Below are positions 1 through 11,861 of a DNA stretch of 64,000 bases, piece by piece. How positions within the stretch are numbered: the stretch's first letter is position 1; each line of letters opens with the position of its first letter. This DNA is from Phycomyces nitens (taxonomy: Eukaryota; Mucoromycota; Mucoromycetes; Mucorales; Phycomycetaceae). The notes under the pieces are model-generated. The model searched no databases, was not told the DNA's origin, and saw only the letters and a list, made by a program, of their open reading frames with translations. Location of the stretch: assembly GCA_022702545.1 (NCBI GenBank), contig JAHRBC010000003.1, forward strand, positions 4,340,001 through 4,404,000, read 5' to 3'. The position numbers were made by a program, and so were the translations under genes.

Positions 1-607
1 TTGGATGATTTGGGAAGCAATGATCTTTTTGCTTTGGCTACTGCATCGAAGGAGGTTTGAAAAGATGATATCGAATGTATAGGAATCCAGGTAGCGTCCC
101 ATAAAGGTGCCAATGTCTGTAATCAGATAAAGGGCTTTTAGGGCAAGAGAGGTACGTAAACTGTGCAACTAGGTAACAAATTTTGATATCATTTTGGTGC
201 ATAAATCATCGAATAAATTGAATATCAAACCAAACGATAACTTACAACCACAACAATCCCATCCGTAAGATCGTGAATGCCTTGAGAGAGTCGTTTGTGA
301 TATAATGTAGATGCATCAGATCTAATGATGCTTCTCATTCGTACAAGGGCCTTTTCTCTTTCTTCCCAATCAAATTCAGATTCTTTTTTATTCTCGAGTA
401 TTTTAAACAGACTGGCGAGTTCTTTCTCAAGATCCTTTAAAGATACGATCTAAAGTTGAAATACAAAGAAAAAAAAAGGTTTAATGACAATTGCAATTCC
501 CTAAAGCCAAACTTGGAGGTTTTCTTTTTATTATTGTATTGGCTCTTGAAAATTAAAGAAATGGTTTCGTTTACTGTAGAAGAGGCATGGGTATCCATGG
601 TGGCCAT
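1..607 (-). CDS. CLASP/Stu1-family microtubule plus-end protein, N-terminal part (runs off the left edge)
   Basis: Three exons on the minus strand are visible: 607-575, 449-246 and 168 to the window edge, joined by GT-AG introns and open throughout (about 135 residues). The first Met is followed by a short exon, and the ATG sits in a good context (ATGGCCACCATGG). Exon 2 encodes a charged helix with FDWEEREKALVRMRSIIRSD and exon 3 contains SLRTSLALKALYLITDIG. This is the pattern of the CLASP N-terminal TOG/HEAT domain (WxxREKAxxxLRSLI..., then SLRTxLxxxA). CLASP/Stu1/Cls1 proteins bind microtubule plus ends and kinetochore fibres and promote rescue. The TOG assignment comes from family memory; most of the protein lies outside the window, so its C-terminal regions cannot be judged. 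Confidence 0.75.
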
Positions 608-1640
608 GAAGAAATGCACGGCAGGTAAATTAAAGCAAGAGGAATGAGGATTAGAAAGATGAATAGAAGAGTTCAAAGGAAAGACGTGGGTGACTGTGAA
701 TTAAGTCGCCTTGTGGTTGCCTCTTTTGGGTGGATATATTGGGTTTCTCAAAAGAAGAGAATAGACCATTGAAATACAGATCCACCTACTTTGGCTGTAT
801 AGACTGAGAATTTGTGTTGATTTATATACTCTGTACAGGAACAAAACAGGTGGGACTGGCCCTTTAATGATCACAATTGAAAGGGTTTGTGCTCAATTTC
901 AATAAAGAAAGGATTACACGAGTACTATTGAGAGGGTAAGTATATTGTCGAGATGACTTGTGGCAAGCTCATGATTGACTTTAATAAAGATGTATAGCAG
1001 TTGAATTGGCATATTGGACAAATTGTCTATGCATTTGGGTTGTAATTAATTCATCATCATATAATTACAGGGATTATACTGCAGTTTGTGATATATTGTT
1101 TATTATATTACCCAAAACACCTAGATGAGTTGGTATAGATACAGTTTATCATTAAGAGTCATTATAAACATTACTTGGAGACCAATGATGGTCTTTATAT
1201 TTCCAAAAGGAATAAACTTTAGTATTGATAAGTTGAATATTGATAAATGACAAGTATCACCTATTGTCCTCGTCTCGACTCTAGAAATATTTTGAATTGA
1301 ACCTTTCAAATACAATACAGTTTGTCATTACTAGTATTATTCCTCTAATATCATTTGGATATCCTTGGCATCACTACAGCATTTGATACAATTGTCGATT
1401 GATTAAAAGGTTATTATTATTATTTTCAAACAAATTGTTGCAAAGTAATAAGGCTGGCCAGATTTTTGCATCCGTAAAACAAATTCAGGGCAGAATTAGA
1501 ACATTTTTGAACCACGAAAATATATACATAATCTTTAACAAATATGTTTTTCATCTGTTAATTGTAAAGACTTGAGTTTATATCCCAATAGTCAATAGTG
1601 TATATCTATATCTATATATATTTAAAAATAAAAAATAAAC
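608..1640. other. Intergenic region, no gene seen
   Basis: AT-rich spacer upstream of the CLASP start and beyond the 3' end of the Tc1 remnant. The short frames here (for example 1121-1315 minus) have no recognisable domain or codon bias. The stretch 1598-1640 is a TATATC-type simple repeat. Confidence 0.6.
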
Positions 1641-1645
1641 ACAGT

Positions 1646-3128
1646 TTAATATCGGGTATTTCCATCACAAGCAACAATTACAGCCTTGATTCGATCAGGC
1701 ATACTTGCAACAAACCTTGCACCGAATTCAGGATCCATATATTCCCACTCCTTGACAATAAAAGACTTTGGATCTTGAACACTTTTTAGGCATATCTTTT
1801 GCTCTGGATCATGAAATCTTTTGGTATTCCAGGAATGCTTAATCAGGTACAAGTCAGGGCTTTGAGATGGCCAGTAGTCTAAGCGCTTGCTTTGTCATAT
1901 ATTTTTCCACAATATCGTATAAGGGCTAGTATGGTAGCTAGCTTCATCTTCTTGAAAGGTAAATAGGGTAGCATGCTGATCATTCAACACTTGATACCAA
2001 GAGTTGGGTTCCTGAGACAAACAATTGCCATACACATCTTGATCTACAAAGTCATTTAGCACGGCTAGAAGTTTAGATACTCTACCACAAGTAGACATAT
2101 CATCCACAAACCTTTTCAAGACTTTTCAGTTTGAACCCTAGGTCTATCCTGGAAGTATTACCCGGGTTTAAGCAGCACGTACTGGTCAGAATAATTACCC
2201 TTTACCATAAACCTGGACTCCTCTGGCCTTATAACCTTTTTCCTAATCCCCCCCAGTTGTCAAACTAACCCTGGCGCTTAACAAACAAATCCAATTGTTT
2301 CTCTATTTAGGTGGCAGCCTTGTACCACTTTTCTTCTCAATGCTTGAAGATGCTTCTAACTATCTCCTGACGAATGGTTGGCTTCATAAAGGGAAAAGAA
2401 AGCAAGAAGTAATAAAAGAGAATTTAATTTTGGTTGGTTGGTTTGGGATGACATTTTGTGTCAGAGAATACCGCTGTGCTGGAACAGTATTATATCTTAT
2501 CCAGCCTTGTAGGGAGTGAGAGTATTGGTTTTGTAATGTCTGTCCAGAACATCCCTACTAACTCCATGAGTTTAACCACAAGTTTTCTCTGGTAAATATT
2601 GGAGCCATGATAAAAAGTTCTGAGCCAAAGTGGTTATATATTGGTCTTGATTTACATTGCCATCCAAGAAAACCAAACGCCCAAAACCACCAGCACAAAA
2701 ACAACGCCAGATCATCACACTGGCCTTTCCCCACTTTGTTACAGGTACTGATGTTCATTGCTGTAACATTTACCATCTCTTTTGATAACCCTGGATCCTC
2801 CATCATCGTCTTTAAATATCGACTCATCAGACCAATTGGCATACTCATTAACCACTTCATGTCTTTTGGTCAAGGCTAGCTTGTGAGCTGCAATGTGCGA
2901 ACCAAGGCCAAATCCTTTAATTTGACTGATTACAATGTCTCTACAGACGAATATTTCAAATGTGCTTCAAGACCACTCTCGTCCTGTCATATGAGCCAAA
3001 TAGGTCCTTTTGTACAAGGTACCTCTCGGACTTCTTGTCAATATTTCATTGTCTTGCGTACCTTTAACAAATAAACTCATGCCAGCAATAATAGCAATCT
3101 TGGTAGGACCAAAATCTGTCAAATTCAT
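1646..3128 (-). mobile_element. Degraded Tc1/mariner-type DNA transposon (transposase remnant)
   Basis: Read on the minus strand in shifting frames, the parts of a DDE transposase appear in the right order. There is an N-terminal HTH-like start near 3128 (MNLTDFGPTKIAIIAGMSL), then YANWSDES near 2840, SVMIWRCF followed by LVFLDGNVNQDQY near 2700, FQEDEASYHT near 1940, a SPDLYLIKHSWN-like third motif near 1860, and a terminal SMPDRIKAVI...GNTRY stop near 1646. Stops and frameshifts separate these blocks, so it cannot encode an active enzyme. Between about 2130 and 2540 an unrelated AT/GC-mixed segment interrupts the catalytic core; it may be a nested insertion. I could not identify terminal inverted repeats with confidence. 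Confidence 0.8.
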
Positions 3129-3549
3129 GTACATTCTACTTTTCTACTCTTAATAATTACCCTTTTTCTTCTTCTTCAATAGAGCCCACTGATGAATTCA
3201 GATGAGAATGTTGTTCTTCATGATGGGCTCGATTAATAAAATAACAACAAAAAGTTGCCCTTTTTTGCTGGGATTGAAACATTTCTTACCGAGTGTGTAC
3301 TGTAAAAAAAAAATACACTCTTTAGACATGCGCTTTTAAACGCATATAATGTTTAAATTTCGCAAATTTAATTTTAATTTAAATGCCGAACACAGCTCCA
3401 AACGACCGTGAATAATAATTTTGATTAAAAAAAAAAAAAAAAAGTCGTTTCATTTCATTTCATTTCTTAATCTCTTTTTCTTTACACTTATTTTTCTTCG
3501 CTTCTCCTTCTTCTTTCTTTATTTTTTTGACTTGTGGTTTATTGCAATA
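3129..3549. promoter_or_regulatory. Upstream region of exportin-7
   Basis: Spacer between the Tc1 remnant and the exportin-7 start. It ends in a long pyrimidine-rich (CT) tract at about 3445-3540 just before the ATG, a common fungal core-promoter/5'UTR feature. A run of 17 A at about 3427-3443 precedes it. No other gene is visible. Confidence 0.4.
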
Positions 3550-6500
3550 ATGGCACAAGACGAACGCACAGTATATTTTGCTTCTCTGTGCGAACAGCTC
3601 TATATACCAAAATCACCTCAAGAACGCGAGAGTATTCAAAAGATACTAGAGTTTTCTTTTCCTACCTTTGCAGATGAGGCTGGGAGTGGAATTGCGTCTG
3701 CAAGACCACCTGCGATGGATGGCAGACCGACATTTGCCATCACATCTCCCACAGACACTGCATCCGCCCTGAGAGTTCTTTTGGAGAACTCGCCTAGTCC
3801 CTATGTACAGACCTTTAGTTTGTCTCGGCTCAAACAGCTCATCAGTGCTCAGTTCTCACTTTTTGATGGAGAAACCAAACTTCAACTTCGTAAGCTTTGG
3901 AAACACCGTTGGATTCTGTGTGCTTAACAACCCTATAGGCACGTTCTTGCTAGAGTATGCCTTTATGCACCCAGATCTCCAGCCGTTTGTCATTACTCAG
4001 CTGGCCAGCGTGGTTGCTCTACTGACTCGGCTGGGCTGGCTGGATGTGGAGGAGTACAGAAACGTCCAGCAGGACATTAATCAGTTTTACCAAGCAAGTT
4101 TGTTTGTTTCATATTCCAAAAAAAAGGGGGGAGGAGGAGGAATACTTGTCTTAATACCCCAATAGGCTTCTGTGGATCATCGTATCGTTGGCATGCAAAT
4201 CCTGGCAATCATCATCCAAGATATCAATGCACCCAGTCCTCCTCGCAACTCTGCCAAGTTTAGAAAGGCTGGTGAGTTTCTTGTTTGTGTTTTTTATATA
4301 TATAAAATAAGGGGACAAGGGATGGGACATATGAAGAGATGCTGAAAATAAGGGTTGTATTTTCTTTCCCTTTTGATGATAATAACAATAATAATATAAT
4401 ATTAATATTAGCTGGTGGGTTCAGAGATACACAACTGTTCAGTATATTTGAATCAGCATTCGAAACCCTCGAAGGACTATTGCACCGCACAATCCCATTC
4501 GAAAAAGGTATTGTTTTTTATATATATATAAAACAGCCAAACCAGCCATAACCTTGGCTCTAATCTCAACCTTGGATAGTCGGACAAGAGGAGCGCATGA
4601 GAGATGCTACCCTGAGTGTCTTGCTTCGTTGTCTCTCATATGACTTTGCGGGCACTAGTATGGATGAGGCAGGAGAGGACGTTGGTACTGTTCAGGTAGG
4701 CCAATCCAGCTGACAACACAGTGCCAAAAAAAACGATCCCTAAACCAAACCAAACCACAGATTCCTGCAACTTGGCGCCCAGTCTATGAACGTGACAGCT
4801 TTGTGCCCACCTTCTTTTCTGCTTACCGTGAATTCTCTCCTCCCCACTCTTCAAAGGTGATGGAGTGTCTGGTCCAGATCGCGTCTACCCGCAAAGCCCT
4901 GTTTAGCGTCGAGGCCGAACGGGCAAAGTTCATTTCGGGAATGATGCGTGGAATACGCGACATTATCGTGTCTTCGCAGGGAATGAACAATACCGACAAT
5001 TACAATGAGTTTTGTCGTCTCTTGTATCGCTTCAGAGCCGCAGCACAATTGAACGAATTGGCAGAAAAGTACGATTACATTGAGCTGATTGAGCTGATTG
5101 CCGATTTTACCCTAAAGGCATTTCAGTCCTGGAAGGTAAGCAGGTCGATTATGTGAACCCAGGTAACTGACAGGTTCCTATCTATTAGTGGGCTCCCGAT
5201 ACTGCTTCCTATCTACTTGGATTCTGGTTCCGTAATGTCCAGAGCATGACATACTACCAGCAATTAGGAGAGACAACAATTCAGAAACTGGAAAACATCA
5301 CAATTGAGGTATGGGCCCCATAGAGATTGCTGAGGAGGAGGATTTATTGACTCGGAGGGTGTAGTTGACTAGAACCTATGTGTCTACCCAAGTCGAATCA
5401 GTCGCAGCAAGAATTGAAGAAGGATTGGATGGTCAGAACTAGTGTTTGTGAAATTGGGGGAGGGGGAGGGGGAGGGAGTACTGACAGTCTTGAAAATAGA
5501 TCCACTGGAGAATGAAGAGGCTTTGGTGGAGACTCTGGGGATGCTTGGCCAGATTGCACGATGCAAATACGAAGAGTCAAGTGCTGCTCTGGTTGCTGTT
5601 TTCGATCCAATTGCTCTCCAGTATCAGGTAAAGTTTATTAGAAAGAGGAGGTCAAATAAACTCTTTGTAACAAGCCAACTTTTTCTTCTTCTTTTTCTTT
5701 ATAGGAGCTAATCTCGCAAGCATCCTCGGGTATGAATGCTGAGGAATTCAAGGAGGCGCTGGAAGTAATCGAGACAAAGTTTGCCTGGCTGGTCTATGTG
5801 ATTTCTGCGTTTGTAGGCGGACGGCCTGTAGGTATAAAGCATGATTTTTCTGGATCTAAAGGTTTCAAAATAGTCGTACTTGAGCTCGGACGATCTGGAT
5901 GCCATTGACGGTGAATTGACGGTCAAGGTTCTTCAGTTGATGGAAGTCAACCAGATCCTCCAGAACCAACATGGCACGGCAGTACTGAACCAGAAACTCG
6001 ACACTGCATTCGTCTACTTTTTCCAGCAGTTCCGTAAATCCTACATTGGAGAATCCAATGGAAAGTCTGTAAGTATTCCCGAGGCTTGTGTTGCGCTGGC
6101 TAATAGTGAATGAATGTCATGTAGGTGTACAAAAAGATGACCGAGATGTTTGGAGTCAGTGATCAGGTGTCAATGTTGAATGTTATTATGCAAAAGATGT
6201 AAGGCAACCAATATAAAAAAGTACACTCCAGTTGACATGGACTCGAAATTAGTATCAGCAACCTGCAATTCTGGGGTGGCAATGAGTTTGTTATCCGGCG
6301 CACCCTAGAGCTCTTTAATGATCTGGCGAGCGGCTACAGTGCACTGAAGAATCTGCGAAAACTTGACACGACCCAGCTCATCTTGCAGAACCACATGTCA
6401 AATGAGTTTGCATTCTTTGAGAGTGAGAAGCACCGTCAGAACCGAATGCTCTATTACCAGGTCCTCTGCAAGATTCTGTTTTCAGAGGACAATTGCGAAC

Positions 6501-8173
6501 GGGAGTTTATTGAGTTTATGAAGCCATTTGATTTGCGGTTCAAGCGCCTGGCCAGCCTTGGAAGCGTCGAGGAATTTCGCCAAGAAGATGTTCGGGTAAG
6601 GCTCGAGTTTGATTTTTATGGATTTTTAATTAGTCTTAGAGAGCACTCCAAGACTTGTTCCGTGACCTCAGAGGCTTCATTACACCCATTCAAAGCCGCC
6701 GAAACTTTACCCTGTTCTTTGAGTGGTTCTACCCAGACTATATGCCGATTCTCTTGCGTGGTCTAGAAGCCTGGTCACCTACCCCAGTTGCCAACACGCT
6801 CTTGAAATTCTTTGCCGAGTTTGTGCACAATAAGAGCCAGCGCCTGAATTTCGAGATCTCTTCTCCTAATGGGATCCTTATCTTTCGTGACACCAGCCAG
6901 ATCCTAACTACTTATGGAACCCGGGTACTGGAACAACAGATTACAGACGAAAGTCGGAAATACCCATTCAAGTAAGAGGCTTTGTGAATGGGAGGATATG
7001 CTATTGACAGAAATTACTATAAACAGATACAAAGGAATCTCCATTTGCTTCACTATCCTGTCTCGATGCATGGGGGGACGATACATAAACTTTGGCGTGT
7101 TCTGGCTCTACCAGGACAAGGCGATTGACGAAGCATTTAGTATGATTTTCCGGTTAATGCTGAGCATTCCACTGCAAGATCTCATGGTGAGTATTGTATA
7201 TATATATATATGTGTGTGTGGTGTGTGTGTGTGTGGTGTGTGTGATGTGTGCGTATATATGTGTGTGCGATGTGCTGCAAAGTGCTGCAATGTGCTACAC
7301 AGTATCTTTATTTACCCTATATATATGTATATGTATATGATTTTCAAGGGATTCCCAAAACTCACAAAGGCATTCTTCAGCATGCTGGACGACTTTACAC
7401 ACGAGCAATTTATGGCTCTTCCTAGTCTGTCTCCAGACACATTCTTGTACATGATGCGTGCGTGTGAACAAGGGGTAGAATCTACCGAAACATGGGTGCG
7501 TTCGCATGCCTGTTCAGCTGTCAACAATGTCACAAGCTTTGTGGCAAAGGAGACTGAGAAGGCCGAACTTCAACGGGCATCCCTGGCTGGAAACAGCTCG
7601 CCTGATGTGGACCGCAGACGTTCGTCAGTTACATTTCCTTCTACGCATTGGCTGATGGGATACCTTGCTCAGTTCCCGCATGTACTGCCTTCATTGTTTG
7701 CAACCCTGTTTGGCCTGATTTTATTTGATGACAATACAGAGCAGTGGTCCTTGTCCCGACCCCTGTACGCCATTATGCTGCTCCAGAAAGAGGTAATAAA
7801 AAAACATTATGACGACTGATACCTAACGGTCGTAAAGTATGCCGTAAAGTACACTAGCGATGTCATCAACCATCAATTACCCGAGCGTCGTGAGTTTGTC
7901 ACAAAGGTACAGTTCAATTCTGTATATTATTATTAATTTAATTTAGCATATATTATATTATATTATATTATATATATATATATATATTTCGATTGACATT
8001 TTTATTTATCCATTTTATTATTTTAGGCTCTCAATAATCTAATGGACGGAATTGGCTGGAGTTTGTGTACCAAGGACCGTGAACGCTTCTCTCAAAACGT
8101 ATCGGCCTTTAAGAGGGATCTGAGTATCAGCAACGTGGTATTGGTTCCTCTGCAACCTCCGGTCTACACCTAA
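3550..8173 (+). CDS. XPO7: Exportin-7 (RanBP16-type karyopherin beta)
   Basis: Nuclear transport receptor of the importin-beta superfamily that moves protein cargo with Ran-GTP. Eighteen exons: 3550-3889, 3939-4093, 4166-4271, 4412-4507, 4580-4695, 4761-5135, 5189-5308, 5365-5431, 5500-5627, 5705-5827, 5874-6068, 6125-6198, 6253-6595, 6640-6971, 7027-7186, 7349-7792, 7838-7906, 8027-8173. They give 1129 aa, against 1087 in human XPO7. Family blocks recognised from memory include CLVQIAS, NYNEFCRLLYR, AIDGELTVKVLQLM, FRKSYIGE, SQRLNFEISSPNGIL, YKGISICF and NFGVFWLYQD. The start is the ATG at 3550; the open frame upstream is a pyrimidine tract. Intron 2 (4094-4165) must use a GC donor (GCAAGT) to keep frame. 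The stop is 337 bp from the convergent CYC8 stop. Confidence 0.95.
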
Positions 8174-8510
8174 CACATCATGGCTCATGTATGATTTTAT
8201 ATATATATATATATATTATATTATATTATATTATATATTTTATATATCATATTATATATTTTATATATCATATTATATATTTTATATATCATATTATATA
8301 TTATATATATATGTTTTTTTTTATGACTAGTGTGTACTAGTGCGTATATGTGCGTGTGCATATGTAAATGTAAATGTGCAAGTGTGTTGTTTTGTTTGAT
8401 TTCTACTACTATTAAGATTTGTCCTACAACTCCTAATCACAATAAAAATGGTTTTTTTTTAAAATATATAAAAAAAAATAAAGTAATAATAATAAAAAAA
8501 AACAGTATTT
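8174..8510. repeat. AT-rich convergent intergenic region with a 21-bp tandem repeat
   Basis: This spacer separates the tail-to-tail XPO7 and CYC8 genes. At about 8231-8293 a 21-bp unit (ttatatattttatatatcata) occurs three times in tandem, embedded in longer TA-rich DNA (8195-8310). It probably holds both 3'UTRs and poly(A) sites. No gene is visible. Confidence 0.7.
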
Positions 8511-11196
8511 TTAAGAGGAGAGTGCTACACGTTTATCTTGTTGACGATCAGGTAAAGGAGACTGACTGGGCTTTTCGTCTTCCACAGCACGTTTCATGGG
8601 AACCATTTTGAGGTCTTCCAACGGAGGATCTACTGGCCGATGAGGAGATTGCCTAGGACTCTCGAGGGGATGTCCATTGAGAATCGGAGGGGTTCGTCTA
8701 GGCTTTTCGAATCTTTTCCGATGGTCGTCTGCTGGGCTGGGAGGAGAACGTGAGTTGTGGTGGTGTAGCTCGGGCATCTTTGGACGTGGATCTGGACGAG
8801 CATTACGGCGGTCATACTCGTACCGATCTGCATCGTAGATAATCGAGGTCCTTCGAAGAGGTTCGGTGTCATAGTGGCGCGAGTAATAAGGCCGGGGAGA
8901 ATGGCTGCTGCTGGATGGTGTAGAGGGTCGGACGGTAAAGGGCTTGACGGGTGATGGAGAGTGGCTTGGTAGAGGGGAGGGATGACTGCTGTGGGAAGGA
9001 AGAGGTTTGTGAGGCTGCCTAGAATGTGGGCGAGGATCTATCATGAGTGGGTTCATCTGGACACGTTCGGATGGCGTGGGGGCGCGTCCACCACCAGAGC
9101 CGATGTCAGGGATTCGGACGTCGTCATGACGCTGGTATTGGTTGACAGGAGATCGATCAGGCATTGGGAGATCTCTTGGAGGATCCTAAAAACAGTGGTC
9201 AGAAAAAAAAATTCTATCTAGTTAGCTAGCTAGCTTAAGCTTACTACAATTGCCGGCATGCGGCGGTCCAAGGCCTGATGGCTAGCCGAATAATGGCCAG
9301 GCTGAGACCCAAGGGAGGTGTAAAGGGCCTGGGGGGCAGTTTGGTATTGATAGGGGTTGACGTCTTGAGGGATGAGATTATGGGGTGCCAACGGTGTGCT
9401 GTATCTGTTAAGAGGGTTTAATGGGATATACATAATAATAAACCAAGATTTGTATATATATATACTTGCCCTGTCTGAGACTTCCTGAGCCATTCAAGAC
9501 GCTGTTTGATGTGGGGATTATTGGGATCGAGTTCACTTGCGCGTTGGTAAGCATCCATTGCATCCTTGACCTGGTTATTGCATGATTCATAAAGAGTGCC
9601 GAGATCATACCACACTTCGCTGATATAAGGATTAAGACGGATTGCTCTACTATAAGCATCCAAAGCATCCCTGTACTGATTAATCTGGTAATAAAGAACT
9701 CCAATAGAACACCAAAAAGTAGGATTGCGGGCATCCCGATAAACAGCCTGCTGGTAAGCTTCGTACGCCTTGTTGTAGTTCTGTTCCGCCATGTAACACC
9801 TGCCCAAAAGATACCATGACTGGGCATCGTTTGAATCGGCCTTTAGAGATCTGGTGAGGAATTGGATGGCCATTGCCTGGTTTGTAAAGGAGGTGTTTTG
9901 CTGGTGAAATAGCCAACCGAGCTGCTGGAGTACTTTTGCATGATCAGGATTGTCGGCCAGGACACGCTCGTAAACGTCCTTGGCATGCTCATACTAGGAT
10001 GACTGGGTTAATTAGGAGCCACATGGACCCTGGGCTTGTACCTCTTTCTGCTGCTCGTAAACATGGCCTGTCTGAAACCAAATGTCGATTTCTGTGAGAG
10101 GACGGGGCGGGTTGTGGAGAATGTAACGGAAACACTTTATTGAAGAGAAGATATGAGCCCTGGTAACAATGACAAGAACACTTACCTGCAAACTGAGGTC
10201 GTACTTTTGCTGCTGCTTATATATGATACCGAGGCGAAAATAGATTTCGTTTGCCTTTTCAAACTTTGGATCCATCTTCATAACCGCTGAAAATGCTTCT
10301 TCGGCATGTTCAAGCGAGCCGTATCGATCATATAGTATGCCGATACCATACCAGAGCTTTGGGTCTTTGGGGTTGGGAAGATGGTAAAGGGCCTGTTGGT
10401 AAGCCTGGTAAGCTTCCTGGAGATTGTCCATCATGAGATAGCAGTGGCCCAGTGCAATCCAGGTCTCTCCATGGTTATCCTGTATGGTAAGGATACGCTT
10501 AAAGTAATCGACAGCCTAAGAAAGAGGGTTAATATATATTATAATATATAATATATATAATATATAATATATATATATGTATATATATATATTTGCCTTT
10601 GGGAACTCTTCTCTGCCCCGGCAAAGAGAGGCAATGTGGGAAAGGGCGCTGACTGAGTACGGATTGTGTCTGAGGGCAGATTCGTACGATGCCATGGCTC
10701 TGTCCCAATCAGCCATCAATTCGGCCAGACTGCCTAAATAAAGACACAGTCCAAAAGAAGAATAAATGTGGCGTCGTTTGGGTTATTCAATTTTTAAATA
10801 TAAATAAATATAAATAAATAAATAAAATAATAATAATAATAAAAAAAAGGGGGGGAGAGAAAAGAAGAATCATTCTATATTTAGACAAGTGAGATACAAC
10901 GTTAAAGTGAGCCCTGTCCGACACAGCTCTTTCTAAATTATTATTGTGCCATGTAATAAATAAAATGATTATATATACACATAAAACATAATACATAATA
11001 CATAATACATCTTGCAATCATCATCCTTCTTCTTCTTCTTCTTCTTCACATTTATATATATATCTATATCCATATTTCTATCTATATATCTATATCTATG
11101 TTTCTTGTCCTGTCTACAATACTCACCAAGACTGAGCCAGGTCTGTTCGTTGACTGCGGATAGTTTATGGGCAATGGTCGGTGGTGGGGCTGACAT
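8511..11196 (-). CDS. CYC8: CYC8/SSN6-type TPR transcriptional co-repressor
   Basis: Seven exons on the minus strand: 11196-11127, 10733-10597, 10515-10186, 10134-10042, 9993-9470, 9404-9245, 9185-8511, giving 662 aa. Exons 1-5 encode about ten TPR repeats (for example LWYGIGILYDRYGSLEHAEE, SWYLLGRCYMAEQNYNKAYE, TFWCSIGVLYYQINQYRDAL), the order and spacing of yeast Cyc8/Ssn6, which binds Tup1 to repress many regulated genes. The remainder is a low-complexity Pro/Ser/His/Arg-rich tail without the long polyQ tracts of the yeast protein (966 aa in S. cerevisiae). Two introns need GC donors: 10596-10516 (GCAAAT) and 9469-9405 (GCAAGT); no GT choice keeps frame. It is divergently arranged with the TMEM115 gene. 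Confidence 0.92.
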
Positions 11197-11861
11197 GAAG
11201 ATGAAGATGCTGATAATAAAATAAAATAAAAATGAAATATAATAATTAAAGAAGAAAGAGAAAAAAAAGGTCTGCTAAAAGGGAGCGCAGACACTTTGAG
11301 CATTTTTATACCCGGCCTCTTTTTTTTTTTTTTTTCTCTTGTTAAAATTACACAGCATCCCTCTGTCTCACCCCCCCATTTGTCCCCCAAATAAATAAAA
11401 AACAAATAATATAATAGTGTACCAGTCTAGACCATATATGGTAATCTAAACAGAGAAGCTTTATTTTTTCTCTGCAGGTGTATCACATGCGGTCTATCAA
11501 ACTTATTTGTATGATATTATAATTGTGTATAAAATAAAAAAATTAGAATATTTTTTTTATTAGCTCCAAACCTTGCCAATGCGCTCTTTCCGTGTTTGGA
11601 AGATCAAGAGATGACGAAACCTTCCCTTCAATGTTGACCCCAAAATGAACTTTTCATGGCCGCCCTAGATCACGTGCAGGCCCTGGTATCAATGATGTGT
11701 GCGCGCAAGTCCCTTTATATATTTTCTTACTATTGTTATTATTATTGTTATTATTATTATTATTATTATTATTGTATTTGTTATTATATTTATATTTGCA
11801 TATATAAAATATTTGTATATATGAATTATAAATATAAATACTTGTAATTCTAATCATCATA
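11197..11861. promoter_or_regulatory. Shared divergent promoter region of CYC8 and the TMEM115-like gene
   Basis: A 665-bp head-to-head spacer. It holds a T-run at about 11321-11335, a C-run near 11372, CACGTG-containing sequence at about 11671 (gatCACGTGcagg, an E-box-like palindrome) and a TTATTA microsatellite at about 11733-11775. No ORF is supported. That the E-box is functional is inference only. Confidence 0.45.
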
